A stretch of DNA of 64,000 nucleotides from Gammaproteobacteria bacterium (GTDB lineage: Bacteria; Pseudomonadota; Gammaproteobacteria; Steroidobacterales; GCA-2729495). Below the pieces are notes generated by a model, which worked only from the letters and a program-made list of their open reading frames with translations, was not told where the DNA came from and made no database searches. This document shows, one piece after another, positions 33,016 to 41,857 of this stretch. The stretch covers positions 2,468,992 through 2,532,991 of the forward strand of contig CP054183.1 in the NCBI GenBank assembly GCA_015709695.1. The letters run 5' to 3'. The stretch's first letter is position 1. Every line of letters begins with the position of its first letter. Both the position numbers and the translations under genes were made by a program.

Positions 33016-33974
33016 GCGGGCACCCGCGCATTGCCGGAATGGGCAGGGCTGCCCGGCAGCGTCGCCGCGACGAAAACATCCTCGAGGCTGGCCGCTGCCA
33101 GTGCCACGTCCCCGTCGATCGCCGCGGCGGACAGGGCCGCGCGCACCAGGCCAGCCGGGTCCTCCACGCCCCGGTCGAGCAGCACGTGCAGCCGCAGGCC
33201 GAGTTGCGCCAGGCTGCGCAGCTCGGGCAGGCGGTGCAGCTCGCGGCGCGCACCCTCGATGTCGCCGGTCTTCACCTCGACCACGTGCAGCGGCAGGCCG
33301 TCCATGAGCGTGGCCGGCTCGCCCTCGGCCACCAGCCGCCCCTCGCTGAGGATCGCCAGCCGGTGGCAGCGCTCGGCCTCGTCCATGTAGTGCGTCGAGA
33401 CCAGGATGGTGGTGCCGCGCCCGACCAGCGCGAACAGGCTCTCCCAGAAATCGCGACGGCTCTGCGGGTCGACGGCACTGGTGGGCTCGTCGAGCATCAG
33501 CAGCGGCGGCTCGTGCAGCGTGGCCGCGGCCAGTGCCAGGCGCTGGCGCTGCCCGCCGCTCATTTCGGCGGCGAGCCGGTCGCGGAGCTCCCCGAGGCGG
33601 TACTCCTCGATCACCGCGGCGATGCGCCGGGCGGAGCGCTCCGCGCCCAGGGTGTAGGCGCGTGCCATGAAGCGCAGGTTCTCCAGCACCGTCAGGTCAT
33701 CCCAGAGCGAGAACTTCTGCGTCATGTAGCCGATCTGCCGGCGCAGCACCTCGGCCTCGCGCGGCACCTCGTGGCCCAGCACGCGGATCGTGCCCGCCTG
33801 CGGCAGCAGCAGGCCGCAGAGCATGCGGATGGTGGTGGACTTGCCCGAGCCGTTGGGACCGAGGAAGCCGTAGATCTGCGCCCGCGGGATATCGAGCGAT
33901 ACCTGGTCCACCGCCAGCACGGCGCCGAAGCGGCGGGTGATGCCGCGCGCCTGGATGGCGGCGGGTTCAGTCAT
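33012..33974 (-). CDS. ABC transporter ATP-binding subunit
   Basis: The 320-residue ATPase has all motifs intact: Walker A GPNGSGKST near 39-47, the Q-loop in GYMTQKFSLWDDLTVLEN, the signature MSGGQRQRLALAAA near 139-152, Walker B LLMLDEPTSAVDP, and the H-loop STHYMDEAERC. It is of the CcmA/YbhF-N-type single-domain subfamily with a C-terminal extension of about 80 residues, and should power export by the ABC-2 permease. The start overlaps the end of the HlyD gene by 8 nt, and the stop overlaps the permease start by 4 nt, giving a tightly coupled operon. Confidence 0.95.
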   Translation of the reverse strand: MTEPAAIQARGITRRFGAVLAVDQVSLDIPRAQIYGFLGPNGSGKSTTIRMLCGLLLPQAGTIRVLGHEVPREAEVLRRQIGYMTQKFSLWDDLTVLENLRFMARAYTLGAERSARRIAAVIEEYRLGELRDRLAAEMSGGQRQRLALAAATLHEPPLLMLDEPTSAVDPQSRRDFWESLFALVGRGTTILVSTHYMDEAERCHRLAILSEGRLVAEGEPATLMDGLPLHVVEVKTGDIEGARRELHRLPELRSLAQLGLRLHVLLDRGVEDPAGLVRAALSAAAIDGDVALAAASLEDVFVAATLPGSPAHSGNARVPA

Positions 33975-35013
33975 GGGCCTGCGCGGCCGGCGTCACCTCC
34001 ACGGGCACACCCGCCGGCAGGCCAGCAGCCCCCGGTCCGGTGACCTCGACCTCCGCCAGGTAGGACAGGCGGCTGCGGTCGCGCTGCGTCAGCGCGTAGT
34101 ACGGGGTGAAAGCGGCCTCGGCGGACAGGTAGCGGAAGCGGCCGGGCAGCGGCTTCTCCAGGCCGTCCACGCGGATTTCGGCCGCCTGGCCGGCGCGCAG
34201 GCTGGCGCGCAGTGGCTCGGGCACGTAGATGCGCGCATAGGCCGGGCTGTCGGCCAGCAGCACCACCACCGGGGCGCCCGCGGGCGGACGCTCGCCGAGC
34301 TTGTAGGGAACGGCCTCGACGGTACCGGCACGGGTGGCCCTCACGTCGAGGCGGGCATCGCCCACCGCGAGCTGGCGCTCGCCGGCCTCGGCCTCCGCCA
34401 GCGCGGCGCGTGCCTGGTCGATGTCCTCGATGCGGCTGCCGTGCAGGGCCAGGGCCAGTGCGGCCTGCGCCTCGCGCAGCGCGGCCGCCGCGGCGTCGTT
34501 CGCCGCGCGGGCCTGGTCCACGCTCGCCTGGCTGGTGAGGCCGCGCGCCAGCAAGGCCGTGGCGCGCCGGAGCTCCATCTGGTCACGCTGCGCGGTGGCC
34601 TGGGCCGCGGCGACACGGGCGCGCGCCTCGTCGATGACCTCGGGGCGTTCGCCGTTCAGCAGTTCCGTCAGGTGGTGGCGCGCCTGCGCGGAGCGGGAGG
34701 CCGCCGCCGCTGCCCTGGCGGTGGCGGTGGCCGTCTCCAGGCGCATCAGCAGCGTGCCCTCGGCAACGTGGTCGCCCTCGCGTACCTCGAGCGCGACGAT
34801 CGGCTCGCTGGCCTCGGCGATGATCTCGATGCGGTCGCGTTCCAGCGTGCCGACCAGTGGCGGGCTGTCGCCACCGCCGCAGCCCGCTGCGAGGCTGGCA
34901 AGGCCAGCCATCAGGCAGTAGCGGTACCGGGCTGGGCTGCTGTGGCGGATCAGGCTGGCTTGTCTTGCAGGGGAGTCCGTGGCCGGCCCGACGCAGGCCG
35001 GCCACGCATCCAT
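33967..35013 (-). CDS. HlyD-family periplasmic adaptor, probable lipoprotein
   Basis: A membrane-fusion protein of the YbhG/HlyD type. From the internal ATG at 34911 it has 314 residues; from the TGATG-coupled ATG at 35013 it has 348. The lipobox LAAGC (just after the internal ATG) would make it a lipoprotein, but the basic residues needed before the hydrophobic core (RYRYC) lie upstream of the internal ATG. I therefore favour the longer reading. After the lipobox come a lipoyl/barrel-sandwich strand (EIIAEASEPIVALEVREGDH), a long alpha-helical hairpin of about 130 Ala/Glu/Gln/Arg-rich residues, and beta-barrel strands (VRATRAGTVEAVPYKLGERP). It should connect the ABC-2 exporter to an outer-membrane channel. 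Confidence 0.85.
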   Translation of the reverse strand: MDAWPACVGPATDSPARQASLIRHSSPARYRYCLMAGLASLAAGCGGGDSPPLVGTLERDRIEIIAEASEPIVALEVREGDHVAEGTLLMRLETATATARAAAAASRSAQARHHLTELLNGERPEVIDEARARVAAAQATAQRDQMELRRATALLARGLTSQASVDQARAANDAAAAALREAQAALALALHGSRIEDIDQARAALAEAEAGERQLAVGDARLDVRATRAGTVEAVPYKLGERPPAGAPVVVLLADSPAYARIYVPEPLRASLRAGQAAEIRVDGLEKPLPGRFRYLSAEAAFTPYYALTQRDRSRLSYLAEVEVTGPGAAGLPAGVPVEVTPAAQAHD

Positions 35014-35909
35014 CAGGCCTTGCTGCCGTGCTCGGTCGGTGGCCGGTTGACGATGCGCCGGGCCGGGCTGACGATCGCCAGCACGATCATGATCACCAGC
35101 GCACCGATCGCCAGGCCGATCTGCACCGCGTACTTGCCCGGCTGCACCCAGATTTCGTCGATCTTGCCCCACTTCTCGAGGATTTCCACGACGTTGTAGG
35201 CGATGATCGCCGTGGGAATCGCATAGCGCATGGCCGGAGCGACGCGCTGGTACCACCACAGCCGCTGGCCGAGGTACACGGCCCAGATGGCGAACAGGCC
35301 GCAGGCCGCGAAGGTGACCGGGCTGTCGGTGCCGAAGAAGGCCGGGTTGTAGAGGATCAGCAGCACGATGTAGCAGAACCAGGTCACGTACACCGTCTCC
35401 ATCGCCACCAGCGCGGCGATGTTGCGCTCCGCAACCGAGCTGCGCGCGCCGGCCGGCTGCAGGTGCAGGTTGCGATGCATCCACATGAAGGCATTGCAGC
35501 GGGTGTCGCGGTTGGAGAAGAAGTAGAACAGCGAGGCCATCAGCACGCCGACCGAGGACAGCATCACGCGGTACTCGGGCAGCGTCTCCTTCGCGCCCCA
35601 CACCACCGGCTGCACGCCGAGGTCGTCGGCCACGTAGACGAAGCTGAACTCGATCCACGCCAGCCAGATCAGGCTGCCGCCGGCGAAGCCGAGCAGCGTC
35701 GCGCCGAGCTCGGGCCTCTTGCGGCCGACCCACACCATCACCACACCGATCAGGCCGATGATGAAGGAGGCGAGGAACACATGCTCCTTGAACCACACGT
35801 GCTCCATCATGTACATGACGTAGTGGCCCACGCCCTGCCAGCCAAACACGACCAGCAAGGCAATGATCGCCGGCAGGGGTGCCTGATAGTACTTCTGATA
35901 GGTACTCAT
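35013..35909 (-). CDS. Polytopic membrane protein of unknown function
   Basis: The 298-residue protein has about eight membrane helices, beginning with APLPAIIALLVVFGWQGVG and HYVMYMMEHVWFKEH, and a late segment ALVIMIVLAIVSPARRIVN. His-rich patches (GHYVMYMMEH, MHRNLHLQP) sit at helix ends and could bind metal, but no known ligand motif is complete. It is the first gene of the exporter operon, coupled by TGATG to the HlyD gene. Possibly it supplies or accompanies the exported substrate. I do not recognise the family. The ATG at 35909 starts MSTYQKYYQ. Confidence 0.65.
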   Translation of the reverse strand: MSTYQKYYQAPLPAIIALLVVFGWQGVGHYVMYMMEHVWFKEHVFLASFIIGLIGVVMVWVGRKRPELGATLLGFAGGSLIWLAWIEFSFVYVADDLGVQPVVWGAKETLPEYRVMLSSVGVLMASLFYFFSNRDTRCNAFMWMHRNLHLQPAGARSSVAERNIAALVAMETVYVTWFCYIVLLILYNPAFFGTDSPVTFAACGLFAIWAVYLGQRLWWYQRVAPAMRYAIPTAIIAYNVVEILEKWGKIDEIWVQPGKYAVQIGLAIGALVIMIVLAIVSPARRIVNRPPTEHGSKA

Positions 35910-35950
35910 GACTGTTGTCCGTCCGGTAGACAGTGATGGTGACTAGGTTA

Positions 35951-36084
35951 CCTTCCGGCTCGCAGCGCCGGAAGGGGTACGCGGCGTAATGCCGCGCCGC
36001 GAAGCGCTGGCCGGGGGGTTCCTGTCGGCTTTGGGACATTTCGGGGCGTTTTCATGCCAATTCACGGCAGGTGCCTGACCTGCC
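35951..36084. other. Three inverted repeats in the intergenic gap
   Basis: Perfect palindromes CCTTCCGGC/GCCGGAAGG (35951-35975, 7-nt loop), CGCGGC/GCCGCG (35980-35996, 5-nt loop) and GGCAGGT/ACCTGCC (36066-36084, 5-nt loop) lie between two minus-strand genes. None is followed by a T-run in either direction, so they may be Rho-assisted 3' structures for the small coiled-coil gene, protein-binding sites for the exporter operon promoter, or a REP-like element. Confidence 0.55.
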
Positions 36085-36109
36085 ATGTACCGAATGCTAC
36101 GCCACGGCG

Positions 36110-36415
36110 TCAGGTCAGCTTGAGGGCAGCGAACAGGAGCCCGGTCACGACGACCAGCATGGAGCCGAGGCGCAGCGTCAGGGTGCTGGAGATGCTCGCC
36201 GTCATGATTTCCATGTCCTTTCGGATCAGCGCGCACTCCTGGTGCAACTCGGTACGCAGCAGCTGCAGATCGGCTTTGGTGGCGATTGTGGTGGCCATGT
36301 CCCGCTCCATCGCATCCACCACGGCCCTGGCCTTGTCGTTCGGGACGTTGATGCTGACGAGGGCATCATACAGCGAGTAAAGGTAATCCACGGAATGCCT
36401 CTCGGAACGGGCCAT
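36110..36415 (-). CDS. Small coiled-coil protein with C-terminal membrane anchor
   Basis: A 101-residue protein like the DUF1640/CCDC90 group. The soluble N-terminus is helical (YLYSLYDALVSINVPNDKAR, VVDAMERDMATTIATKADLQ); a coiled-coil centre follows, and a single C-terminal helix (GSMLVVVTGLLFAALKLT) anchors it in the inner membrane. Proteins of this design occur as small tail-anchored companions of many bacterial operons, with no established function. It is a single-gene unit and does not overlap its neighbours. Confidence 0.65.
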   Translation of the reverse strand: MARSERHSVDYLYSLYDALVSINVPNDKARAVVDAMERDMATTIATKADLQLLRTELHQECALIRKDMEIMTASISSTLTLRLGSMLVVVTGLLFAALKLT

Positions 36416-36527
36416 TCAGCAATCCGGGAACAACGGTGCCTGGCGTCATGCGGCAAGCCAGGTGTGTTGCCGGCCCGAATCACGGGAAATGGCTATGGAC
36501 TCCGACCGCTTCCGGATTGAGGACCCG

Positions 36528-36875
36528 CTAGAAATCGCTGTACTTGCGCGCCGAACCCCGCGCCTTCTCCACCGGGTACTTCTGCGCGTTCTCCGCCATC
36601 TTGTCCCGCGCGGCAGCGAGCAGGTCGACTTCGACCTGGTCGGCGAGGCGCACCAGGTAAATCAGCACGTCGGCCATTTCCCTGCGGACAGCCTCGGCCT
36701 GTTCCGCGGACAGGCTGCGGCTTTGCTCCTCCGTGAGCCACTGGAAGGGTTCGAGCAGTTCCGCTGCTTCCACCGCGAGCGCGCTGGCGAGGTTCTTGGG
36801 CGAGTGGAACCGCTCCCAGTCGCGCTCGGTGGCAAAGCGCCGAACAGCCTCCCTGAGTGTGTCGAGGTCATCCAT
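36528..36875 (-). CDS. MazG-like nucleotide pyrophosphohydrolase
   Basis: The 115-residue protein belongs to the all-alpha NTP-PPase superfamily (iMazG/RS21-C6-like). It has the paired helices with metal-binding acids in LASALAVEAAELLEPFQWLT (EAAEL, E-x3-E arrangement) and REMADVLIYLVRLADQ (E-x3-D). Enzymes of this type hydrolyse non-canonical dNTPs to the monophosphate, cleaning the nucleotide pool. The start MDDLDTLREAV at 36875 is the natural N-terminus; extension upstream runs into the TTACGG hexamer repeat. It is divergent from the MOSC gene. Confidence 0.85.
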   Translation of the reverse strand: MDDLDTLREAVRRFATERDWERFHSPKNLASALAVEAAELLEPFQWLTEEQSRSLSAEQAEAVRREMADVLIYLVRLADQVEVDLLAAARDKMAENAQKYPVEKARGSARKYSDF

Positions 36876-36912
36876 GTGCGGCTCCGCCCGATGATTCGGG
36901 AACTGACAGCTG

Positions 36913-36949
36913 GCCGGTGCAATGCCGTAACCGTAACCGTAACACCGGC
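36913..36949. repeat. CCGTAA hexamer x3 within a perfect inverted repeat
   Basis: Three tandem CCGTAA units (36925-36942) lie between perfect 7-bp arms GCCGGTG (36913-36919) and CACCGGC (36943-36949). This is in the 101-nt gap between the divergent MazG-like and MOSC genes, where an operator acting on both promoters could reside. Confidence 0.6.
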
Positions 36950-36976
36950 ACCATTCCCCCTCTAGAATAAGCCGCG

Positions 36977-37687
36977 ATGGGCGATCCGTTGCACACATCC
37001 GGTCCGCCGCGGGTGCGCTGCGTGCTGGCCGGGCCGGTGCGGCGGCTGGGCGGCGTGCTGCGCGGCACGCGGAGCGGCATCGCGAAGCAGCCGGTGGCGG
37101 GGCCATGGAGCGTCGGCCACCTGGGGCTGGCGGGCGACGAGCAGGCGGACCTGAAGGCGCACGGCGGCGAGTACAAGGCGGTGCACTGCTATGCCTGGTC
37201 GAACTACGAGTACTGGCGCAGCGTGCTGCCCGACCAGCCGCTGTGGCAGGCGCCGGGCGCCTTCGGCGAGAACCTGAGCCTGGACGGGATCGACGAGCAC
37301 GGCGTGTGCATCGGCGACCTCTGGCGCATCGGCAGCGTGCTGTTCACGGTCACGCAGGGCCGCCAGCCCTGCTACAAGCTCAAGCTGCGCTTCGGCGTCG
37401 CCGACATGCCGCAGCGGGTGCAGGACAGCCTGCGCGCGGGCTGGTACCTGCGCGTGCTCGAGCCCGGCCTGCTGCAGGCCGGGGATGCCTGCACGCTGGT
37501 CGAGCGCCCGCATCCGGACTACAGCGTCGCGCGCCTGCTGGCGCTGATCCGTGACCGCGAGACACGGCCGGAGCACCTCGCGGGCGTGCTCGGCCTGCCG
37601 CTCACGCCGAGCTGGCGGCGGCTGTTCGAGGGCCGGCTGGGCGGCGCGGGCGTGGAGGACTGGCGGCCACGGCTCGACGGCCGCTGA
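36977..37687 (+). CDS. MOSC domain protein (YiiM-like)
   Basis: The 236-residue protein carries a MOSC domain, the family that binds sulfur carriers and molybdenum cofactor. The motif GDEQADLKAHGGEYKAVHCY is typical of YiiM-like proteins, followed by PGAFGENLSLDGIDE, and the cysteine used by MOSC proteins appears in TQGRQPCYKLKLRFG. YiiM-type proteins are linked to resistance to N-hydroxylated base analogues such as 6-N-hydroxylaminopurine through molybdoenzyme reduction. It is divergent from the MazG-like gene; both can help remove damaged nucleobases, an intriguing but unproven functional link. Confidence 0.9.
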   Translation: MGDPLHTSGPPRVRCVLAGPVRRLGGVLRGTRSGIAKQPVAGPWSVGHLGLAGDEQADLKAHGGEYKAVHCYAWSNYEYWRSVLPDQPLWQAPGAFGENLSLDGIDEHGVCIGDLWRIGSVLFTVTQGRQPCYKLKLRFGVADMPQRVQDSLRAGWYLRVLEPGLLQAGDACTLVERPHPDYSVARLLALIRDRETRPEHLAGVLGLPLTPSWRRLFEGRLGGAGVEDWRPRLDGR

Positions 37688-37698
37688 GGCGGCCTGCC

Positions 37699-39225
37699 TC
37701 AGCCGTGGTCGGTCCTGGGCCGCCGCGTCAGCCACACCAACGCGGTCATGGCGAGCACGATCCAGCCGGATAGCCAGAACAGTTCGTTGGCGGCGAGCTG
37801 GTAGGCCTGGCGCGTCATCTCGTGGGCGACGAGGGCAGCGGCCTGTTCGGCGCTGGCACCGAAACCCTGCAGCGCCTCGACCGCCGACTGGTAACCAGGC
37901 GACAGCGCGGTCACGTGGTCGGCAAGCCGGCTCTGGTGCATCGCTTCGCGCCGGTCCCAGAGCGTGGTGATCAGCGAGGCGGCGAAGCTGCCGGCGGTGA
38001 TGCGCGCGAAGTTGGAGATGCCGGTCGCCATCGGGATCTGCTCGGGCCTGAGGCCGTCGAGCTGGATGGTGAGCAGCGAGACGAAGAAGCAGCTCATGGC
38101 GATGCCCTGCACCGGCAGCGGCAGGGTGTAGGTCAGCAGGTCGTCGTGGGCGGTGAAGTCCGCGCGCATGAAGTACGAGACGGCGAAGGCGACGAAGGCG
38201 ATGCTGGCCATGATCCGCGTATCGACCCGGTTGCCGGCCCGCGCCACCAGCGGCGTCAGCAGGAAGGCCACCACCCCGGCCGGCGCGGCCACCAGGCCGG
38301 CCCAGGTGGCGGTATAGCCGAGCTGGGTCTGCATCCACAGCGGCATCAGCAGCAGGTTGGCGAAGAACACCGCGTAGCCGAAGCAAAAGGCGATGGTGCC
38401 GAACAGCAGGTTGCGGTTGCGGAACAGCCGCAGGTCCACCGCCGGGTGCTCGTCGGTCAGCTCCCAGACCAGCCACACCAGGAACAGCACCAGGGCGGCG
38501 AGCGCCAGCACGGTGATGAACGTGGAGTGGAACCAGTCGGCATCCTTGCCCTTGTCGAGCACCACCTGCAGCGCGCCCACCCACATCACCAGCAGCGCCA
38601 CGCCCACGGTGTCGATCGGCAGCCGGCGGGTCGGTGTCTCGCGCGCCTTCAGGCCGCGCCAGCACACCAGGGCGCAGAACAGGCCGACGGGCACGTTGAT
38701 GAGGAAGATCCAGCTCCAGTGGTAGTTGTCGCAGATGTAGCCGCCGAGGATCGGCCCGGCCACCGGGCCGATCAGCGTGGTCATCGACCAGACGCCGAGC
38801 GCGGTGGAACGGCGGTTGGGCGGGAAGATGGCGATCAGCAGCGTCTGGCTGCCGGGGATCATCGGCCCGGACACCGCGCCCTGCAGCACGCGGAAAGCGA
38901 TGAGCGAGCCGAGGTCCCAGGCGAGCCCGCAGAGCAGCGAGCTCAGGGTGAACAGCGTCACCGAGGCGACGAACACCCGCACCACGCCGAAGCGGCCCAT
39001 CAGCCAGCCGGTCAGCGGCACCGCCACGCCGTTGGCCACCGCGAAGGAGGTGACGATCCAGGTGCCCTGGGTGGCACTGACGCCAAGGTTGCCGGCGATG
39101 GTCGGCAGCGAGACGTTGGCGATGGTGGAATCGAGCACCTGCATGAAGGTGCCGAGCGCCAGCCCGAAGGCGGCCAGCGCCAGGGCGCCACCGCGCAGCG
39201 GCGCCTGCGCGGCGGACTGCGTCAC
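37699..39225 (-). CDS. EmrB-type DHA2 MFS multidrug transporter
   Basis: A 508-residue, 14-helix major facilitator of the DHA2/EmrB group. The diagnostic segments are present: DSTIANVSLPTIAGNLG in helix 1, TSFAVANGVAVPLTGWLMGR (motif A GRFG), and the antiporter motif C GPILGGYICDNYHWSWIFLI in helix 5. It should export hydrophobic compounds against the proton gradient through the EmrA adaptor and the NodT-type outer-membrane channel encoded just upstream. The GTG start at 39225 overlaps the EmrA stop by 4 nt. Confidence 0.93.
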   Translation of the reverse strand: MTQSAAQAPLRGGALALAAFGLALGTFMQVLDSTIANVSLPTIAGNLGVSATQGTWIVTSFAVANGVAVPLTGWLMGRFGVVRVFVASVTLFTLSSLLCGLAWDLGSLIAFRVLQGAVSGPMIPGSQTLLIAIFPPNRRSTALGVWSMTTLIGPVAGPILGGYICDNYHWSWIFLINVPVGLFCALVCWRGLKARETPTRRLPIDTVGVALLVMWVGALQVVLDKGKDADWFHSTFITVLALAALVLFLVWLVWELTDEHPAVDLRLFRNRNLLFGTIAFCFGYAVFFANLLLMPLWMQTQLGYTATWAGLVAAPAGVVAFLLTPLVARAGNRVDTRIMASIAFVAFAVSYFMRADFTAHDDLLTYTLPLPVQGIAMSCFFVSLLTIQLDGLRPEQIPMATGISNFARITAGSFAASLITTLWDRREAMHQSRLADHVTALSPGYQSAVEALQGFGASAEQAAALVAHEMTRQAYQLAANELFWLSGWIVLAMTALVWLTRRPRTDHG

Positions 39226-40409
39226 GGATGCCCGCCGGCGTTGGCGCTGATGATGCCCTCGATCTGCGCCTCCACCTCCGGCGCGGAGTCGGGCAGCGCC
39301 GCATAGGGGCTGCGCGCCTCGCGGCCGAGCGGCGAGCCGGAGCGTTCAGCGGTGTCGACGTCGACGGTGACCGACAGGCCGATGCGCAGCGGGTGCGCCT
39401 CGAGCTCGCGCGCATCGAGCCCGATGCGCACCGGCACACGCTGCACGATCTTGATCCAGTTGCCGGTGGCGTTCTGCGGCGGCAGCAACGCGAAGGCGTT
39501 GCCGCTGCCCGCGCCCAGGCCGAGCACCGTGCCCCGGAAGCCGACATCATCGCCGTAGATGTCGGTGCTGATGCGCACCGGCTGGCCGACCCGCAGGTCG
39601 GCGAGCTGGGTCTCGCGGAAGTTCGCATCCACCCACAGTCGGTCCAGCGGCACCACCACCATCAGCGGCGTGCCGGCGGCGACCTGCTGGCCGATCTGCA
39701 CGCTGCGCCGGGCCACGGTGCCGTCGACCGGTGCGACGATATGCATGTGCCCGCGGCGGATGGCGGCGCGACGGTAAGCGGCTATCGCCGCCAGCACCGC
39801 CGGGTTGCTGCGAAGCTCCGCCCCCTGCACCTGGGCCCGCGCCTGGGCGAGACGGCCTTCGGCCTGGTCGAGCGCGGCGCTGGCCGCGCTGACGGCCTCC
39901 CCGGCGTGCGCGAGTTCCTCGCCGGAAATCGCGCCGGCCGCGGCCACCGGCTGGCGGCGCGCGAGATCCGCGCGGGCCCGCGCCAGCGCCGTGCGCGCCT
40001 CGGCCACCGCGGCCTCCGCGGCAGCCACCTGCGAATAGCTGGCGCGCACCGTGCGAACTGCCTGGCCGAGCTGGGCGGCTGCTGCGGCGAGCTCCACATC
40101 CGCGGTGGCGGGATCGAGGTCCACCAGCGGCTGGCCGGCGCGCACGCGCTCGGTGTCGTCGGCATGCAGGGCCATCACCGTGCCGGGGTCGCGCGCGGTG
40201 ATCATCACCTGGTCGCCGGCGACATAGGCATCGTCGGTGGTCTCGTGCGGACCGCTGAGTGCCAGCCAGGCACCGTAGCCCAGCAGCGAGAGGATGACGG
40301 CGCCAGCGAGCAGCCCCATCCAGCGGCGGCGTGCCGCGGCCAGGCCTGTCGCGGCCGGCTTGCCGGCCGGCTGCGTTTCACGGGGGGAGTCGTTGGCGTT
40401 GTCGGTCAT
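39222..40409 (-). CDS. EmrA-type HlyD family periplasmic adaptor
   Basis: The 395-residue membrane-fusion protein has one N-terminal membrane helix (RRWMGLLAGAVILSLLGYGA), a split barrel-sandwich domain (TTDDAYVAGDQVMITARDPG and HMHIVAPVDGTVARRSVQIG), an Ala/Arg-rich helical hairpin between about 100 and 205, and a C-terminal beta-barrel (ISTDIYGDDVGFRGTV). It joins the EmrB pump and the outer-membrane factor. It is in the middle of the marR-OMF-emrA-emrB operon with ATGA-type overlaps on both sides. Confidence 0.93.
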   Translation of the reverse strand: MTDNANDSPRETQPAGKPAATGLAAARRRWMGLLAGAVILSLLGYGAWLALSGPHETTDDAYVAGDQVMITARDPGTVMALHADDTERVRAGQPLVDLDPATADVELAAAAAQLGQAVRTVRASYSQVAAAEAAVAEARTALARARADLARRQPVAAAGAISGEELAHAGEAVSAASAALDQAEGRLAQARAQVQGAELRSNPAVLAAIAAYRRAAIRRGHMHIVAPVDGTVARRSVQIGQQVAAGTPLMVVVPLDRLWVDANFRETQLADLRVGQPVRISTDIYGDDVGFRGTVLGLGAGSGNAFALLPPQNATGNWIKIVQRVPVRIGLDARELEAHPLRIGLSVTVDVDTAERSGSPLGREARSPYAALPDSAPEVEAQIEGIISANAGGHP

Positions 40410-41854
40410 GGGGAAGGCCTGGTGTCGGTGACGGGCGTGGCGTGGGTGGGATCGAAGCCGCCGCCGACGGCCAGCAGCAGACGGATGCGGGCGATGGCCT
40501 GGTCGGCCTCGAGGTCGGCGCTCGCCTGTTGCGCGGCGAGCAGCTGCAGCTCGGCTGCGATCAGCTCGAGGCGCGAGCCGAGACCGGCGGCGAGGCGCGC
40601 GTCCTCGATGCGGCGGATGCCGGCGCTGGCGGCCGTGGCCTGGCGCTGCGCCTCGAGGCTGGCGGCCGCGCTGTCCACGCGGCTCAGCGCGTCGGCGGTC
40701 TCGCGCACGGCGCCGAGCACAGCCTGGTTGTAGTCGGCGATGGCGGCATCCGCCCGGGCGCTGGCGCCGGCGTAGGCGGCGCGCAGCTGGCCGCCGTCGA
40801 AGATCGGCAGGTGCACCGCCGCGCCGACACCGTAGGTGGCCGCATCGCTGCTGATGAAGCGGTCGAGGCCGATCGCCTGCAGCCCGGCCAGCCCCATCAG
40901 GTCGATGTCGGGATAGAAAGCGGTGCGCGCCATCTCGCGCCCGGCCATCGCCGAGTCGATGCGCGCCTGCGCCGCGACGATGTCCGGCCGCCGCGCCAGC
41001 AGGTCGGCGGGCAGCGTCGCCGGCAGCGGCAGGCTGCTGCCCGGCGCCAGGCGCGTCGGCTGCAGCGTCGCGTAGTAGTCCCCGCCGCGGCCGGCGAGCA
41101 GCGCGCAGGCATGCACCAGCGCCTCGCGCTGCGCCGTGGCCAGCGCCAGCGCCTGCCGCGCCTGCGCCTGGAGGATCTCCGCGCCGCGGGCCTCGCGCTC
41201 CCCATCGAGCTGGCCCCGCACCCGCAGGCGCACCAGCGCCAGCGCCTGCTCGCGCTGTTCGAGCTCCGCCTTTGCGGTGGCCAGGCGCTGCTCGGCGCGG
41301 GCCAGCTCGACATAGGTCTGCGCCACCGAGCCGGCCAGCGCCAGCCGGGCGGCATCGACATCCAGCGCCGCCGCAGCCGCCGTGGCGTGCGCCTGGCTGA
41401 CCGCGGCCGCCTGCCGTCCCCAGAAGTCGAGGTCCCAGCTGAGGTTGAGCTGCGCCTGGCCGATGCCACGCACGCTGCCGCCGTAGGGTGGCGGGATGAT
41501 GTAGGCATCGCTCAGGCGCTGGGCCTGCACGCTCGCCTCGCCCGTCAGCTGCGGGCGCCTGTCCGCCTCGGCACTGGCGAGGAAGCTGCCGGCCTCGCGC
41601 AGGCGCGCCATCGCCGCCGCCAGCGTCGGGTTGCCGGCAAGCGCATCCGTCATCAGGCGATCGAGCTGCGGGTCACCCAGCGCCTGCCACCAGCCGTCCG
41701 CGATCGCCGGCGCCGGCTCCGCGCCCAGCCCCAGCGACGGCACGGTGACCTCGGTGACGGCCAGCGGCTCTCGCGGCACGGTGCAGGCGGCGAGCAGCAC
41801 TGCCGGCAGGGCCAGGCGGATCAGGTGGGTCAGGGTGATGCAGGACCGCGGCAT
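40406..41854 (-). CDS. Outer-membrane efflux lipoprotein (NodT/OprM family)
   Basis: The 482-residue protein starts with a lipoprotein signal (LALPAVLLAAC, lipobox LAAC) and contains two OEP/TolC repeats: GWWQALGDPQLDRLMTDALA opens the first, ADLLARRPDIVAAQARIDSA starts the second. ETADALSRVDSAAASLEAQR belongs to the coiled-coil barrel. It forms the outer-membrane channel for the adjacent EmrAB pump, completing a tripartite system. Start and stop touch its neighbours: 3 nt between the marR stop and this ATG, and a 4-nt overlap with emrA. Confidence 0.93.
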   Translation of the reverse strand: MPRSCITLTHLIRLALPAVLLAACTVPREPLAVTEVTVPSLGLGAEPAPAIADGWWQALGDPQLDRLMTDALAGNPTLAAAMARLREAGSFLASAEADRRPQLTGEASVQAQRLSDAYIIPPPYGGSVRGIGQAQLNLSWDLDFWGRQAAAVSQAHATAAAAALDVDAARLALAGSVAQTYVELARAEQRLATAKAELEQREQALALVRLRVRGQLDGEREARGAEILQAQARQALALATAQREALVHACALLAGRGGDYYATLQPTRLAPGSSLPLPATLPADLLARRPDIVAAQARIDSAMAGREMARTAFYPDIDLMGLAGLQAIGLDRFISSDAATYGVGAAVHLPIFDGGQLRAAYAGASARADAAIADYNQAVLGAVRETADALSRVDSAAASLEAQRQATAASAGIRRIEDARLAAGLGSRLELIAAELQLLAAQQASADLEADQAIARIRLLLAVGGGFDPTHATPVTDTRPSP

Positions 41855-41857
41855 GGC

